The notes under the pieces were generated by a model that searched no databases, had not been told where the DNA came from, and worked only from the letters and a program-made list of their open reading frames with translations. From Lampris incognitus (taxonomy: Eukaryota > Chordata > Actinopteri > Lampriformes > Lampridae): a stretch of 64,000 nucleotides of DNA. Positions 33,374 to 43,327 of the stretch are shown here, in pieces (position 1 is the stretch's first letter; every line of letters begins with the position of its first letter). Both the position numbers and the translations under genes were made by a program. The stretch covers positions 147,468,041-147,532,040 of the forward strand of contig NC_079212.1 of the NCBI RefSeq assembly GCF_029633865.1. Direction: 5' to 3'.

Positions 33374-33890
33374 GGAAGATGGCAGCGCGAATTCACATTG
33401 CAGCAGCCTCACCCATTACTGGTGTGGAAAGAGGTCAGGAATTCACGTTTGCGGCGGTCTCACCCAGTACCGTCCCTGCAGTGTCTGTGTCCACGTCTGC
33501 GTTTAAGTTTTGTCTTTGTTTGATGGCTGGGAGAGCTGGTACTGGATCGGCTGGGGGAGTTTGGTCTGCTGCATCCGGTGGGCCCAAGGACCACGGCCCC
33601 TGCCTGGAGGAAGCACCGAGGGCGTTCTGACAGGACGCGGAAGTGGGGCAGGCTAAGCTAACTGCTAGCCCATGCAGACCGGCGGTTCCGACAGTCATCC
33701 TGCCTGGTGTTCGCTCCCTTGGGCAGTGATTTTTTTTGGATATATGTGTTCGTTGAGATATATGTGTTAGTACGTATGTGTGTTCTTGAAGTTCTTGTAG
33801 TCCTTGGATGTGTTTTTGTCTTTGTGTTGCACTGCTGTGGGCTGGGGGAAACCATGTTTCAACAAATAAAGTGTTCCTGATTCCTGATTG
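33374..33890 (+). mobile_element. Short LINE-derived repeat ('GATGGCAGCGCG' family), copy 1
   Basis: About 515 bp. Starts GAAGATGGCAGCGCGAATTC, contains TTTGTTTGATGGCTGGGAG, GCTAAGCTAACTGCTAGCCC and TTGTCTTTGTGTTGCACTGC, and ends AAATAAAGTGTTCCTGATTC with short TTCCTGA tail repeats. The GATGGC start and the AATAAAG plus tail repeat end resemble LINE termini with the coding centre deleted. It could be a LINE deletion derivative or a SINE. Related copies occur at 46113, 50957 and 63624, all on the plus strand. Confidence 0.7.
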
Positions 33891-34071
33891 ACATTAAATT
33901 TATTTTGAACTGCAAATTCTGTGGGACTGAGTCAAGTCTCGGCCTTTCCCCACAGCCCGTCGGAACATATTTCGTGCATCTGTAGCAGTTCCATACGATG
34001 CAGCCAGTCCAGTGAAATGTTAAAATCAGGTTTTCTCAACAATGATGTTTAAAAAAACATTACATGAAGTT

Positions 34072-34076
34072 GAAAC
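34072..34076. repeat. Left target-site duplication of copia element (GAAAC)
   Basis: GAAAC directly before the 5' LTR. The identical GAAAC follows the 3' LTR at 38916-38920. A five-base duplication is the usual Ty1/copia integrase footprint. Confidence 0.9.
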
Positions 34077-34302
34077 TGTTAAGTTTGTTAACTTTTGTTG
34101 GTGCCTATAATACAGTTAATACGGTAGCCTGTTTTGTTAGTCACTTCTACTGCAGTCTTTACGGTAACCCTCCTGTTAGGAGGAAGGCGCGCTGCTAGTG
34201 AAAGTTACTTGTTGAAATGTTCGGTAGGCTGTGGCCACTTGCTGTTGAGAGTGCAAATAAAACTCAGTTAAATAAGTACAGTTGTCTTATTTGAAACTAA
34301 CA
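34077..34302 (+). repeat. 5' LTR of copia element
   Basis: 226 bp, from TGTTAAGTTTGTTAACTTTT to ATTTGAAACTAACA (TG...CA ends). Contains GCAAATAAAACTCAG, a likely polyadenylation signal (AATAAA) near the end. It lacks the extra GTTAA present in the 3' LTR. Confidence 0.95.
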
Positions 34303-34303
34303 T

Positions 34304-34319
34304 TGGTAGCAGAGGATGG
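34304..34319 (+). promoter_or_regulatory. Primer-binding site for initiator tRNA-Met
   Basis: TGGTAGCAGAGGATGG is exactly complementary to the 3' end of vertebrate initiator tRNA-Met including CCA. It starts one base after the 5' LTR. The final ATGG overlaps the presumed gag start codon (34316-34318). Confidence 0.93.
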
Positions 34320-35383
34320 CTGCCGCGAATGACTTCAGACAGCCTCCTGGATTTGATGAAAAGAAGCCGTATGAAAACTGGAAAAATGAAGTGGCAATAT
34401 GGAGACGGGTGACAAACTTGGACAAGAAAAAGCAAGCGTTGGCTGTGGCTCTATCGTTGACAGGTAGAGCGAGGGATACTGCTTTAGGAATAAATGTGGA
34501 TGATCTAAATAAGGATGATGGAATGACCACTTTGATTGGGGAACTTGACAAGATTTTTTTGAGAGAAGAGAAGGACCGGGCTTACGAAGCCTATTCTGAG
34601 TTTGATCGAATATCGAGGGAAAATGGCGTCTCGATGGTGGACTTTATTGCTGATTTTGAACAGAAATACAACAGGATCTGTAAATTCAAGATGGTTCTGC
34701 CCGACGCTGTTTTGGCGTTTAAACTACTGGATACAGCAAGTCTTGATGTGAAAGACAAGCAACTGGCATTGACTGCATGTGGTAAGCACACTTTTGATGA
34801 TATGAAGTCAGCACTGAAACGCATATTCGGAGAAAAACATGAGCAGAAGGTGGGAGCCATTAACGTGAGTCAGGATGCAGCCTACTATACAGATCAAAGA
34901 AAACCGCACCCACGAACCCAAAGTGTGCAAGCTAGAGGACCACTCGCAGGCACAAATCCACTTGATAAGTACGGAAGACGAACAAAGTGTGGGATTTGTC
35001 AAAGCACATTCCACTGGGTGAAAGATTGCCCACATAAGAAAGAACATGTAAAGATGACAGAAGGAAATAAATGCACAGAAGAACCTGATGAGTGTAATGT
35101 AACGCTGTTTTCTAAGGAATCGGATACGGAAATATTCATGGTTGAGGCTCTGGGATCAGCTGTCATTGACACGGCGTGCACAAGGACTGTCTGTGGTGAA
35201 AAATGGCTGAATAACTATGCAGGGGGACTAAATGAGAAAGAAGTACAGAAAATAGTTAACACAGAGAATAGCAAGCCTTTCAAGTTTGGGGATGGGCGAG
35301 TTGTACATTCGACAAAAAAGGTCAAGATACCAGCCAAGATAGGAGAAACAAAATGCTGTAGACACAGAAGTGGTCCCATCTGA
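34316..35383 (+). pseudogene. copia gag-protease region (broken)
   Basis: Open for 355 codons from the ATG inside the primer-binding site. Residues 1-200 form the Gag capsid-like part (PYENWKNEVAIWRRV, SEFDRISREN). Residues 225-238 are a CCHC zinc knuckle CGICQSTFHWVKDC. Residues 283-292 hold the aspartic-protease motif VIDTACTRTV, with Asp-Thr then Ala rather than the common Gly. The frame ends in CCRHRSGPI because of a shift near 35350; the next frame continues the same protein. Confidence 0.9.
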
Positions 35384-36480
35384 CATCCCTTTACTGCTGA
35401 GTAAAACGTCGCTAAAGAGAGCAGGAGCTGTGCTGAACTTGGAGAATGATACAGCAATAATGTTTCAGCAATGATAGCTCTGGAGATGACCTCCTCAGGA
35501 CACTACTGTCTGAACATAATGGATAATGAGTCCCCATGCGATACATATGAGAATGTGGTCCTGGCCATCACAGAGAATATGACTAAGGAACAAAAACACA
35601 AAGCTTTACTGAAACTTCACAAGCAATTCGGACATGCATCAGTTGACAAACTGAAGAAGCTGCTGATAAATGCTGGAAACACTGATGATGGGAGTACTGC
35701 TATTCTAGAAGAGATAGTAGGAAAATGTGAGATATGTCTTAAGTACAGCAAGCCTAAGCCCAAGCCTGCTGTTGGTCTGCCCATGGCCTCCCGATACAAT
35801 GAGACTGTGGCAGTAGATTTACATGTAGAACCGAATGTGTGGTACCTGCACATTATCGATCACTTCACACGCTTCAGTGCGGGTGGCATTGTGACCTCAA
35901 AGAAACCAAGTGTGATAGTGAAATGCTTTGTACATTCCTGGATCAGTGTCCATGGTCCACCGGAGCGTCTCTTCAGCGAATGGCGGCGAGTTCAATGATG
36001 AAAAAATAAGAGACATGGCAGAGAACTTCAACATCGAGATAAAGACGACTGCTGGCTATAGTCCATGGAGCAATGGCTTGCTGGAACACCATAACCAAAC
36101 ACTCACAGAGATAATGCTGAAGGTAAAACTTGACAACGGAGTTGACTGGAAAACTGCACTGGATTGGGCACTCATGGCAAAGAACACAATGCAGAACGTA
36201 CATGGCTTCAGCCCACATCAGCTGGTGTTTGGACAGAATCCAAACCTTCCCTCTGTATTAGTGAGTCAGCCACCTGCTTTGGAGGGAACTACTATGAGTG
36301 CATGGGTGGGACAGCACATAACAGCATTACATGCAGCAAGGAAAGCTTTGACAGAGGCAGAGTGCTCAGAGAGAATCAGAAGAGCTCTACGAAAGCAACT
36401 TCGTCCAACAGATGAGAAGTATAAAACTGGGACAAGGTGTTCTACAAAAGGAAAAACTGTGTGGAGTGGAAAGGGCCTGG
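35384..36480 (+). pseudogene. copia integrase region (broken)
   Basis: After a short shifted stretch (35350-35460, SKTSLKRAGAVLNLENDTAI), the frame 35471-35998 holds the pre-integrase HHCC zinc motif (HKQFGHASVDKLKKL...CEIC) and the first catalytic Asp (VAVDLH). A frame break near 35970 leads to 35928-36488, where the second acidic site reads SANGGEF: the usual Asp-Asn-Gly-Gly has Ala in place of Asp. The third motif region follows (WSNGLLEHHNQTL). Another break near 36430 joins to the downstream frame. The integrase would insert element cDNA; this copy cannot. Confidence 0.88.
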
Positions 36481-38599
36481 AGTCGTGATAGGACAAGATG
36501 GGGTGGTGATCTTTGTACGCCATGGTGGGACCTACGTCAGGGTTCATCATTCTAGGCTGCGGAAGGTTGATAAGAGTGAAGTAGGTGCTAGTGGGGGTTT
36601 AGAGCACCCTGGGGAGAATGTTACTGAGGGCAATATGAATGTACTTGTTACTGATAGTGATGTGGATGTTGTTAACAATGACAGTGGGGACATACCTGGT
36701 ACTGATTGTGACATAAATGTTGATATGAACAATGACGGTGAGGCTGGGGGTGTTACAGACAATGATACAGATGTCACTGAAGGTAACAATCATAAGGATA
36801 ATCAACAGACAGGCACAAGGGTAGGAGCCTCCCTAGGGCTGAAAACAGGTCTAACAATCAGCTTTGTGGATAATGTAACAGGTGCGTCTCACAGAGCTAA
36901 AGTGAAGGGACGAGCAGGAAAGGCTACAGGAAATAACAGAAACTGGTACAACCTACAGTACTTAGAACCATCTGACATCGCTGGTACTATGGGGTCAGCT
37001 GATCTTACTAAGGTAGACAATCTTCAGGTTAATCCACTGGGTAGTGTAGAACTATGCTCTGATATGCAGGAAAATGATGTATTCGTCACAGATGGTGTTT
37101 CATTTGATAAGGCTAAACTAGATGAAATCAGTAGCTGGAAAAATAATGGGGTGTTTGAGGAGGTAAAAGATATGGGTCAAAGACATGTGTCCACTAGATG
37201 GGTATGTACACTGAAAGAAACCCCTGATGGTATAATACCCAAAGCACGTCTTGTGGCTAGGGGTTTTGAAGAATTCAACACTAAAGATCTACAGAAGGAC
37301 TCACCTACACGCTCATCAGAGTCCCTCAGACTACTCATGTCAGCTCTATGTCAGAAAAAGTGGACATTAAACTCTATGGACATCGAGTCAGCTTTTCTTC
37401 AGGGAATGGAGCTGTCTCGGGACATCCACGTTGGCCCACCTCCTGAGGCTAAAAGTGAGGGAACATTGTGGAAGCTCAAAAAATGTGTCTATGGACTCGC
37501 TGATGCATCACTCTACTGGTACAACAGAGTCAAAGCAACGATGCTGAAAACAGGGGCCACAATGTCACAAGTTGATCCTGCTGTTTTCTACTGGGTTGAT
37601 GAAGATTGTAATGTGACTGGTGTCCTTGCCTGTCATGTGGATGATTTTATCTGGGGTGGCTCTCACAAATTTGCCACCACAATCATTCCCCATCTCAATA
37701 CAGTTTTCCAAGTGGGACGTGAGGAACAGGACAACTTTCGCTATGTGGGGATGGAACTAGCCACAGTAGATGGATGGAGAAGTGCTCATGCAACAAGAGA
37801 TCTACATAAAGAATCTTCAGCCCATTCAGCCCTTCAGCTCATAGACTCATCAAGAGCGTTGCAGCGTGATGCTCTTCTCACAGAGTGTGAGACTGACAAA
37901 CTAAGGTCAAAGATAGGACAACTGCTATGGGTGGCTAGACAGAGTAGGCCAGATATCATGTTTGATACATGCGCCCTTGCAGCCAATCTAAAACATGCTA
38001 CTGTACAGACCATGCATGAAGCAAATAAGGTAGTAAGAAAACTGAAATCAGAACGTGTCACCCTAAAGTTTCAGAACTTAGGAAATGAGGACTCTTTGAA
38101 GTTTGTTGTTTTCAGTGACGCTTCCATGGGAAACCTCCCAGATGGGGGAACACAAGGAGGACATCTCATCGTGCTGATGGGCGAGGAAGGAAGACTCCCG
38201 CCAATCTGCTGGCAATCAAAAAGGATCAGAAGAGTGGTCCGGAGCACGCTGGCAGGAGAGACACTTGCCCTTGCTGATGGTACTGATAATGCCATATTTC
38301 TGTCCTCCCTCTACTCTGAACTTACCACAGGAAAGGTCCAACAGCACACCCTACCTGCGATGTGTGTAACAGACAACTACTCCCTTGTGGATGCCATCAA
38401 GTCCACTAAGTCAGTGACTGAGAAACGACTGAGACTTGAAATAAGTGGCATCAAAGAACTTATCCAGAACAAAAGGATTCATCGTATTCTGTGGTCAGCT
38501 ACAAAGGAACAGCTGGCAGACTGTCTGACCAAAAAGGGAGCCTCTTCCCTGGTATTGCTTAAGGCACTGAATAATGGACAATGGAAGCTAGATGACTGA
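36437..38599 (+). pseudogene. copia RT-RNase H open frame (720 codons)
   Basis: Begins in the integrase C-terminal part (VEWKGPGVVIGQDG), then an acidic, Asp/Asn-rich linker. The RT domain starts near residue 225 (STRWVCTLKETPDG, KARLVARGFEE, MDIESAFLQG) and has the catalytic HVDDF at about residues 400-404, a normal copia variant of YVDD. RNase H has FSDAS near residue 559, STLAGETLALAD, and ends LADCLTKKGAS...WKLDD. It is intact over 2.1 kb although upstream parts are broken. The natural protein would be made as a gag-pol fusion; the Met at 36437 is only the first in frame. Confidence 0.92.
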
Positions 38600-38667
38600 G
38601 TCTGACTGTTGATAACTGAGCATTTGTTTTGTTTTCCTGAAATATTATCCTTGCAGTTTTTGTTTTT

Positions 38668-38683
38668 AAAAAAAGAGGGGAGA
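38668..38683 (+). promoter_or_regulatory. Polypurine tract
   Basis: AAAAAAAAGAGGGGAGA just before the 3' LTR (38685). It is the plus-strand DNA priming site of LTR retrotransposons. Confidence 0.9.
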
Positions 38684-38684
38684 T

Positions 38685-38915
38685 TGTTAAGTTTGTTAAG
38701 TTAACTTTTGTTGGTGCCTATAATACAGTTAATACGGTGGGCTGTTTTGTTAGTCACTTCTACAGCAGTCTTTACGGTAACCCTCCTGTTAGGAGGAAGG
38801 CACGCTGCTAGTGAAAGGCACTTGTTGAAATGTTCGGTAGGCTGTGGCCACTTGGTGTTGAGAGTGCAAATAAAACTCAGTTAAATAAGTACAGTTGTAT
38901 TATTTGAAACTAATA
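38685..38915 (+). repeat. 3' LTR of copia element
   Basis: 231 bp, TGTTAAGTTTGTTAAGTTAA to ATTTGAAACTAATA. About 96% identical to the 5' LTR; the terminal base pair reads TA rather than CA. The target duplication GAAAC follows at 38916-38920. Confidence 0.95.
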
Positions 38916-38959
38916 GAAACATAAAGGATAAGAAATACCCATGGTAAGTAAAGTCCTAC

Positions 38960-39055
38960 CTTCTTGCGGAGTTTCTGGATGCGGTTGATGACCTCTCTGG
39001 CAACACCTTCGTCCACCATTGACTGGTCTGGAGTCACATCGAGTAAAACCAACAC
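38960..39055 (-). CDS. iars1: iars1 exon F
   Basis: 96 bp, phase 0 on both sides, following TTCTTATCCAG and followed by GTAGGA. Its 32 codons read VLVLLDVTPDQSMVDEGVAR, then EVINRIQKLRKK. The DEG-AREVINRIQ-LRK block is one of the most conserved parts of the eukaryotic/archaeal IleRS C-terminal domain. The copia 3' LTR and its target duplication end only 39 bases inside the intron from its donor. Confidence 0.97.
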
Positions 39056-39380
39056 CTGGATAAGAAAGCAGCCCAGAAGACGACCGGATGGGTTAGACTT
39101 ACACATCAGACTGTCCAGACCCATCACAATGGACTCATGCTTGTGTTACATCCCACATGACGGGCTGGTGTGAAAGAACGCCACAATCTTCATATTCTAC
39201 CAACCTACTGAACGGCAGAGCATGGCTGCTTTATTTGCAGAGCACATTTCATACACATGGCAACCAAAACCGCTTTACACAAGGCATAGAAAGACATCCA
39301 ATAAGAAAGCAGCAGAATAAGATAAAAAGAGACAACACTGGATCATTGCTACACATTCGTAAAGGACACCTATCACTCTG
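39056..39380. other. Intron E-F, acceptor-proximal part
   Basis: No gene. The sequence near 39230-39330 resembles a short interspersed fragment (ACAAGGCATAGAAAGACATC) but is not identifiable. Confidence 0.4.
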
Positions 39381-39384
39381 TCCC

Positions 39385-39825
39385 CCATGCAGCCCTGGAC
39401 CTCTGACCACTGTCTGATTCATCTCATCCCAACCTACAGGCAGAAACTAACATCTGCAGAACCTGTGGTTAAAACTGTGAGGAAATGGACCAATGAGTCA
39501 AAACCAGAGCTCCAGACCTGCCTCGACTGCACTGACTGGAGTGTTTTTGAGGCTGCATCTACAGACCTGGATGAACTTACTAACACTGTGACATCTTACA
39601 TCAGCTTTTGTGAGGACATGTGTGTGCCCACCAAAACCTTCTGTACCTTCAACAACACCGAGCCCAGGTTCTCAGCTAAACTCAGGCAGCTTCGTCAGGC
39701 CAAAGAGGAAGCCTACAGGGGTGGAGATAGGATCCAGTACAGCAAAGCCAGAAATACACTCACAAGAGTCACGGCTGTCTCGGCTTTAGCATCAATTCAG
39801 CTCATAAGATCATTAGACTGAAGGA
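39385..39825 (+). mobile_element. L2-like LINE fragment (endonuclease-RT linker)
   Basis: The frame 39387-39821 starts TSDHCLIHLIPTYRQKL (end of the AP-endonuclease domain: SDH) and continues TDWSVFEAASTDLDELTNTV, TSYISFCEDMCVPTKTFCTF and RQLRQAKEEAYRGGDRIQYS. This is the linker that precedes RT in teleost L2-type LINEs. It stops before the RT domain and is truncated on both sides. Confidence 0.8.
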
Positions 39826-40058
39826 ATCAATCAATCAGTCAAGCTGCAATTTATATAGCGCTTCCTTCTTCTTCTTTTTCTTCTTCTTGAACAGACATGT
39901 AGCAGTGATGTTCACCCTTGCAGTGATTTGATGAACACACCGCAGTCTTCAGCCCTGTTTCAGACTAGCACAAACCACTGTGTGGATGTTGAGTCCCATG
40001 GAAATGTAATGACAATTTCCTGGAAATGCGTTTTGTGCCATTCTGCAGCACTTTCGTA

Positions 40059-40610
40059 TTGGTTTAGGCAAGGTTTCCCGACCAAAACCCTTGAGCCCTT
40101 TTCTGTTACCCAAGGGAAACACAGTTAAAAACACTTGTGATAAAGCATAAAACCTCACCGTTGTGCGGTTTATCCAAGTTTACTCTCAAGTACATCAGTC
40201 AATATGGATGCCCCTGTTCTCCTTTGTCTCTTTACCGTGCAGCGGGAAAACATTCCCCAGAGCTTACTTCTTCATAACCAAGAAGGACACTGACATGGCT
40301 GAAATAAAATAATCAACTTAAAAAATTAACAACAGGAAGTAATGAAAAGCCTCTCTTCAGGGAAGAATGTGTTCTTTGTTCTTCTATGGCTTAAGAAAAT
40401 GAGGTGTAGAAGAACAGGAGCTTCCATATTGAAAGATGGATTTGAAAGTAGACTTGGCCAAACCACACAAACCACACAAAGGTGAGCTTTTTATACTTTT
40501 TCAGAAGTATTTTTATGCTGTATGTATCACTGGGGGGTAGCAAGGGTTTAAGGATTTCAGAAGGGTTATGAGATTGGCAAATTTCTGTCAGGAAACCTTG
40601 CCCAACCCAA
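40059..40610. mobile_element. Possible inverted-repeat element (MITE-like)
   Basis: TTGGTTTAGGCAAGGTTTCC at 40059-40078 has an inverted counterpart GGAAACCTTGCCCAACCCAA at 40591-40610 (17 of 20 positions match). The interior has no coding capacity. No clear target duplication, so class is open. Confidence 0.4.
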
Positions 40611-40629
40611 GTCAAAAGTGGTGCAAACA

Positions 40630-41060
40630 GGCATCCGGGTAGCGTAGCGGTCTATTCCGTTGCCTACCAACACGGGGATCGCTGGTTCGAATCCCCCTGT
40701 TGTCTCCACCTTGGTCGGGCGTCCCTACAGACACAATTGGCTGTGTCTGCGGGTGGGAAGCCGGATGTGGGTATGAGTCCTGGTCACTGCACTAGCGCCT
40801 CCTCTGGTCGGTCGGGGCACCTGTTCGAGGGGAGGGGGAACTGGGGGGAATAGCGTGATCCTCCCACGCGCTACGTCCCCCTGGTGAAACTCCTCACTGT
40901 CAGGTGAAAAGAAGCGGCTGGTGACTCCACATGTATGGGAGGAGGCATGTGGTAGTCTGCAGCCCTCCCCGGATCAGCAGAGGGGGTGGAGCCAGAGACC
41001 GGGACGGCTCAGAATAGTGGGGTGATTGGCTGGATACAATTGGGGAGAAAAGGGGGGGTG
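40630..41060 (+). mobile_element. tRNA-derived SINE, copy on plus strand
   Basis: Nearly full-length: GGGTAGCGTAGCGGTCTATT (A-box-like), GGTTCGAATCCCCC (B box), body with ACGTCCCCCTGGTGAAACTC and GGAGGCATGTGGTAGTCTGC, and a purine-rich 3' end GGGGAGAAAAGGGGGGG. Antisense to iars1. Confidence 0.88.
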
Positions 41061-41339
41061 ACACAAACGGTGCAGAATGAGTTTTCCAAGAAATTATCCA
41101 CGGATTTCTATGGGACCAGCATGTAAGCAGAGGTGCGGTCTCGTGCTGAACGGGGCTAACGGTCACATGACGCATGTGGTCATGTGATGTGGACATACAA
41201 ACAGCAGACTCATCTCGCTAACCTGTGCTCACCAAGTTGAGTATTACTGAAGCGGATCTGAACTCTATGGGAGGTCCAATAAAATACTAAGTACCAAGGG
41301 ATGGGGGAGTCGAGGAGATGAAATGACAGTGACAGGGCG

Positions 41340-41376
<37 letters not shown>
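41340..41376. repeat. (GA)n microsatellite
   Basis: Eighteen GA units. A GT run follows at 41511-41531. Confidence 0.9.
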
Positions 41377-41379
<3 letters not shown>

Positions 41380-41554
41380 TGAAAGAAACAGATAAAGAGA
41401 AATAGAAATATTTACAAAGACACGGAGAGTGGGACAGAGGCAGAAAGACTCAAAGAGACACAACAGAGATGAGAGACACACACGAAACAACGTGAGACAC
41501 AAAAACAGGTGTGTGTGTGTGTGTGTGTGTGAGGAAGAGTAACGTTAACAGAGT

Positions 41555-41952
41555 GGCAGGTGAGGTGGAGACAGAGATGCACTTCCTGCTAAACTGTGAA
41601 AGATTCCAGAACGTAAGAGAAAAATAACAGGAGACACTTGAAAAACAGATTCCACATGTTCTACTGCTGAATGAGAAAGAACAATGGCCATTTATTTTAG
41701 GAGAGGGTCAAAGGTCACACCTTGCGGCACAATATGTGTCACAATGCCATAGCCTAAGGGTCAGTGAGTGACCAAAACACTGTCAGTTACTGTCAGTGGC
41801 TGTTCCAAGTGCTGGTCTATGTTTCTGCCGGAGCTATCGGTTCCTTTTTCCTTTTTTTGTCTTTTTGTTTAGTGTTCAGTTCTCTGTTGACCTGTTCGGC
41901 TTTGGCAACACTGTAATTAATGCAGTCATGCCAATAAAGCATCACTGAACTG
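41555..41952 (+). mobile_element. L1/Tx1-like LINE 3' end, second copy
   Basis: Reads GEVETEMHFLLNCERFQNVR, matching the zinc-knuckle region at 28720-28760, then continues through AAQYVSQCHSLRVSE. The 3' end has ATGCCAATAAAGCATCACTG and TGAATTGAGAG, the same termination as the copy ending at 29140. A long GA tract follows immediately. Confidence 0.75.
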
Positions 41953-41954
41953 AA

Positions 41955-42653
41955 TTGAGAGCGAAAGCAAGAGAGGAAGAATCAGAGGAAGAAAGAGAGG
42001 CAGTGATGGAACAAGAGAGGATCAGAGAGTGAGCAAGAGTGAGCGAGAGAGTGGGTGAGAGAGAGACTGAGAGAAAGTGTGTGAGAGAGAGTGAGTGAGA
42101 GAGAGGGAGAGAGGGTGAGTGAGAAAGCGAGAGTGAGCAAGAGCGAGGGAGAGAGTGAGGGAGAGAGTGCGAGTGGGAGAGAGTGAGCGAATGAGAGAGA
42201 GTGAGAGACAGGGACAGGAAGAGAGAGAGACAGACGGTGAGAAAAATAGAGACAAGAGAGAGGGCGAGAGAGAGACATTGTGAGAGAGGGTGAGAGAGAG
42301 AGAGGGCAAGAGAGAGAGACATTGTGAGAGAGAGACATTGTGAGAGAGAGGGTGAGAGAGAGGGCAAGAGAGAGCGGGCGAGTGAGAGTAAGAGAGAGAG
42401 GGCAAGAGAGAGAGAGAGGGCAAGAGAGAGAGCGCGAGCGAGAGAGAGGGCGAGAGAGAGACATTGTGAGAGAGAGGGTGAGAGAGAGGGCAAGAGAGAG
42501 AGAGAGGGCAAGAGAGAGAGAGAGGGCAAGAGAGAGAGAGAGGGCAAGAGAGAGAGAGAGGGCAAGAGAGAGACATTGTGAGAGAGAGGGTGAGAGAGAG
42601 GGCAAGAGAGAGCGGGCGAGTGAGAGTAAGAGAGAGAGGGCGAGAGAGCAGGC

Positions 42654-42744
<91 letters not shown>

Positions 42745-42753
42745 GAGGAGGAG
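41955..42753. repeat. GA-rich tract, about 800 bp
   Basis: GAGAGAGGGCAAGAGAGAGA and GAGAGACATTGTGAGAGAGA blocks, ending in about 45 pure GA units. Long open frames on both strands (E/R-rich or L/S-rich) are compositional. Starts at the 3' end of a LINE. Confidence 0.93.
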
Positions 42754-43020
42754 TTCAGTAAAGTGGTGTTAAAGTGCAGCCGTGTGGTGTGTGTGCGCTT
42801 GGCGGGGCACTGATTGGAGCGAGCCCACGGGGATCGTGGACGTGCTGGTTCCCACTTAGCCGTGAAATGACTTCATACATCACACTCCCGGTTGCTGTGA
42901 AAACATCTTACGCCTTTTTTAAAGCCAGCACGCCGTGACCCAACAACACAGACAGTAAAACTTTACACAGTCTGATTCTGATTGTGTGTCTGTGTGTGTG
43001 TGTAAAACGACCATGAACAA
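42754..43020. other. Unique intronic sequence
   Basis: No gene or mobile element recognised in this part of intron E-F; a short GT run near 42984-43001. Confidence 0.5.
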
Positions 43021-43023
43021 TTA

Positions 43024-43150
43024 GGCTCGCTAGCTCGTTGGCTAACGGGTCAGACCGTTTAGTCAACTGGTTAATGTAGTCACCCGTGGTGCAGGAGACC
43101 CGGGTTCATGTCCCGGCTGCCCCCCGAATTCACTGCACTGGGCTGGGTAG
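43024..43150 (+). repeat. tRNA-like repeat (TTGGCTAACGGGTC family), copy 1
   Basis: TCGTTGGCTAACGGGTC, TTTAGTCAACTGGTTAATGT (A-box-like) and GAGACCCGGGTTCATGTCCC (B-box-like GGTTCATGTCC), then CGGCTGCCCCCCGAATTCAC. Two more copies stand in tandem at 63012-63400. It is tRNA-derived by sequence but not a real tRNA gene (no proper acceptor stem or CCA context). Confidence 0.6.
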
Positions 43151-43164
43151 CAAATTCAGGGACT

Positions 43165-43199
<35 letters not shown>

Positions 43200-43262
43200 C
43201 AGACACAGACAGAGAGAGACAGACAGAGACAGAGAGAGACAGACAGAGACAGAGAGAGAGAC
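43165..43262. repeat. GT and GA/GACA microsatellites
   Basis: About 11 GT units, then AGAGAGAGACAGACACAGACAG-type repeats. Confidence 0.9.
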
Positions 43263-43327
43263 CTGAGTGGGATGTTCAACATGAATAGCCAAGGTGATGG
43301 AAATAAGTGTAAGAACAAAGGTGAACA

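Larger units (their letters stand above)
34077..38915 (+). mobile_element. Ty1/copia LTR retrotransposon, nearly complete
   Basis: 4839 bp with two LTRs, a primer-binding site, gag, protease, integrase, reverse transcriptase and RNase H in copia order (integrase before RT), a polypurine tract and a GAAAC target duplication. The LTRs differ by about 9 substitutions and one 5-bp indel, roughly 4% divergence, so the insertion is fairly young. Four apparent frame breaks in gag-integrase make it non-autonomous now, while RT-RNase H is open for 720 codons. It is antisense to iars1 in intron F-G, and ends about 40 bp from the exon F donor. Confidence 0.96.

Noticed and set aside
33304..33630. 108-codon frame beginning MVTCLPNPKN
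   Set aside because: Mostly inside the GATGGCAGCGCG repeat family; the same peptide text appears at the other copies.
40630..40700. tRNA gene (good A and B box)
   Set aside because: The same head occurs at the start of a ~420-bp SINE in at least eight places; no cloverleaf with paired acceptor stem could be drawn.
41942..42813. 200-codon frames rich in L/S or E/R
   Set aside because: GA-tract composition; the same bases are open in several frames and on both strands.
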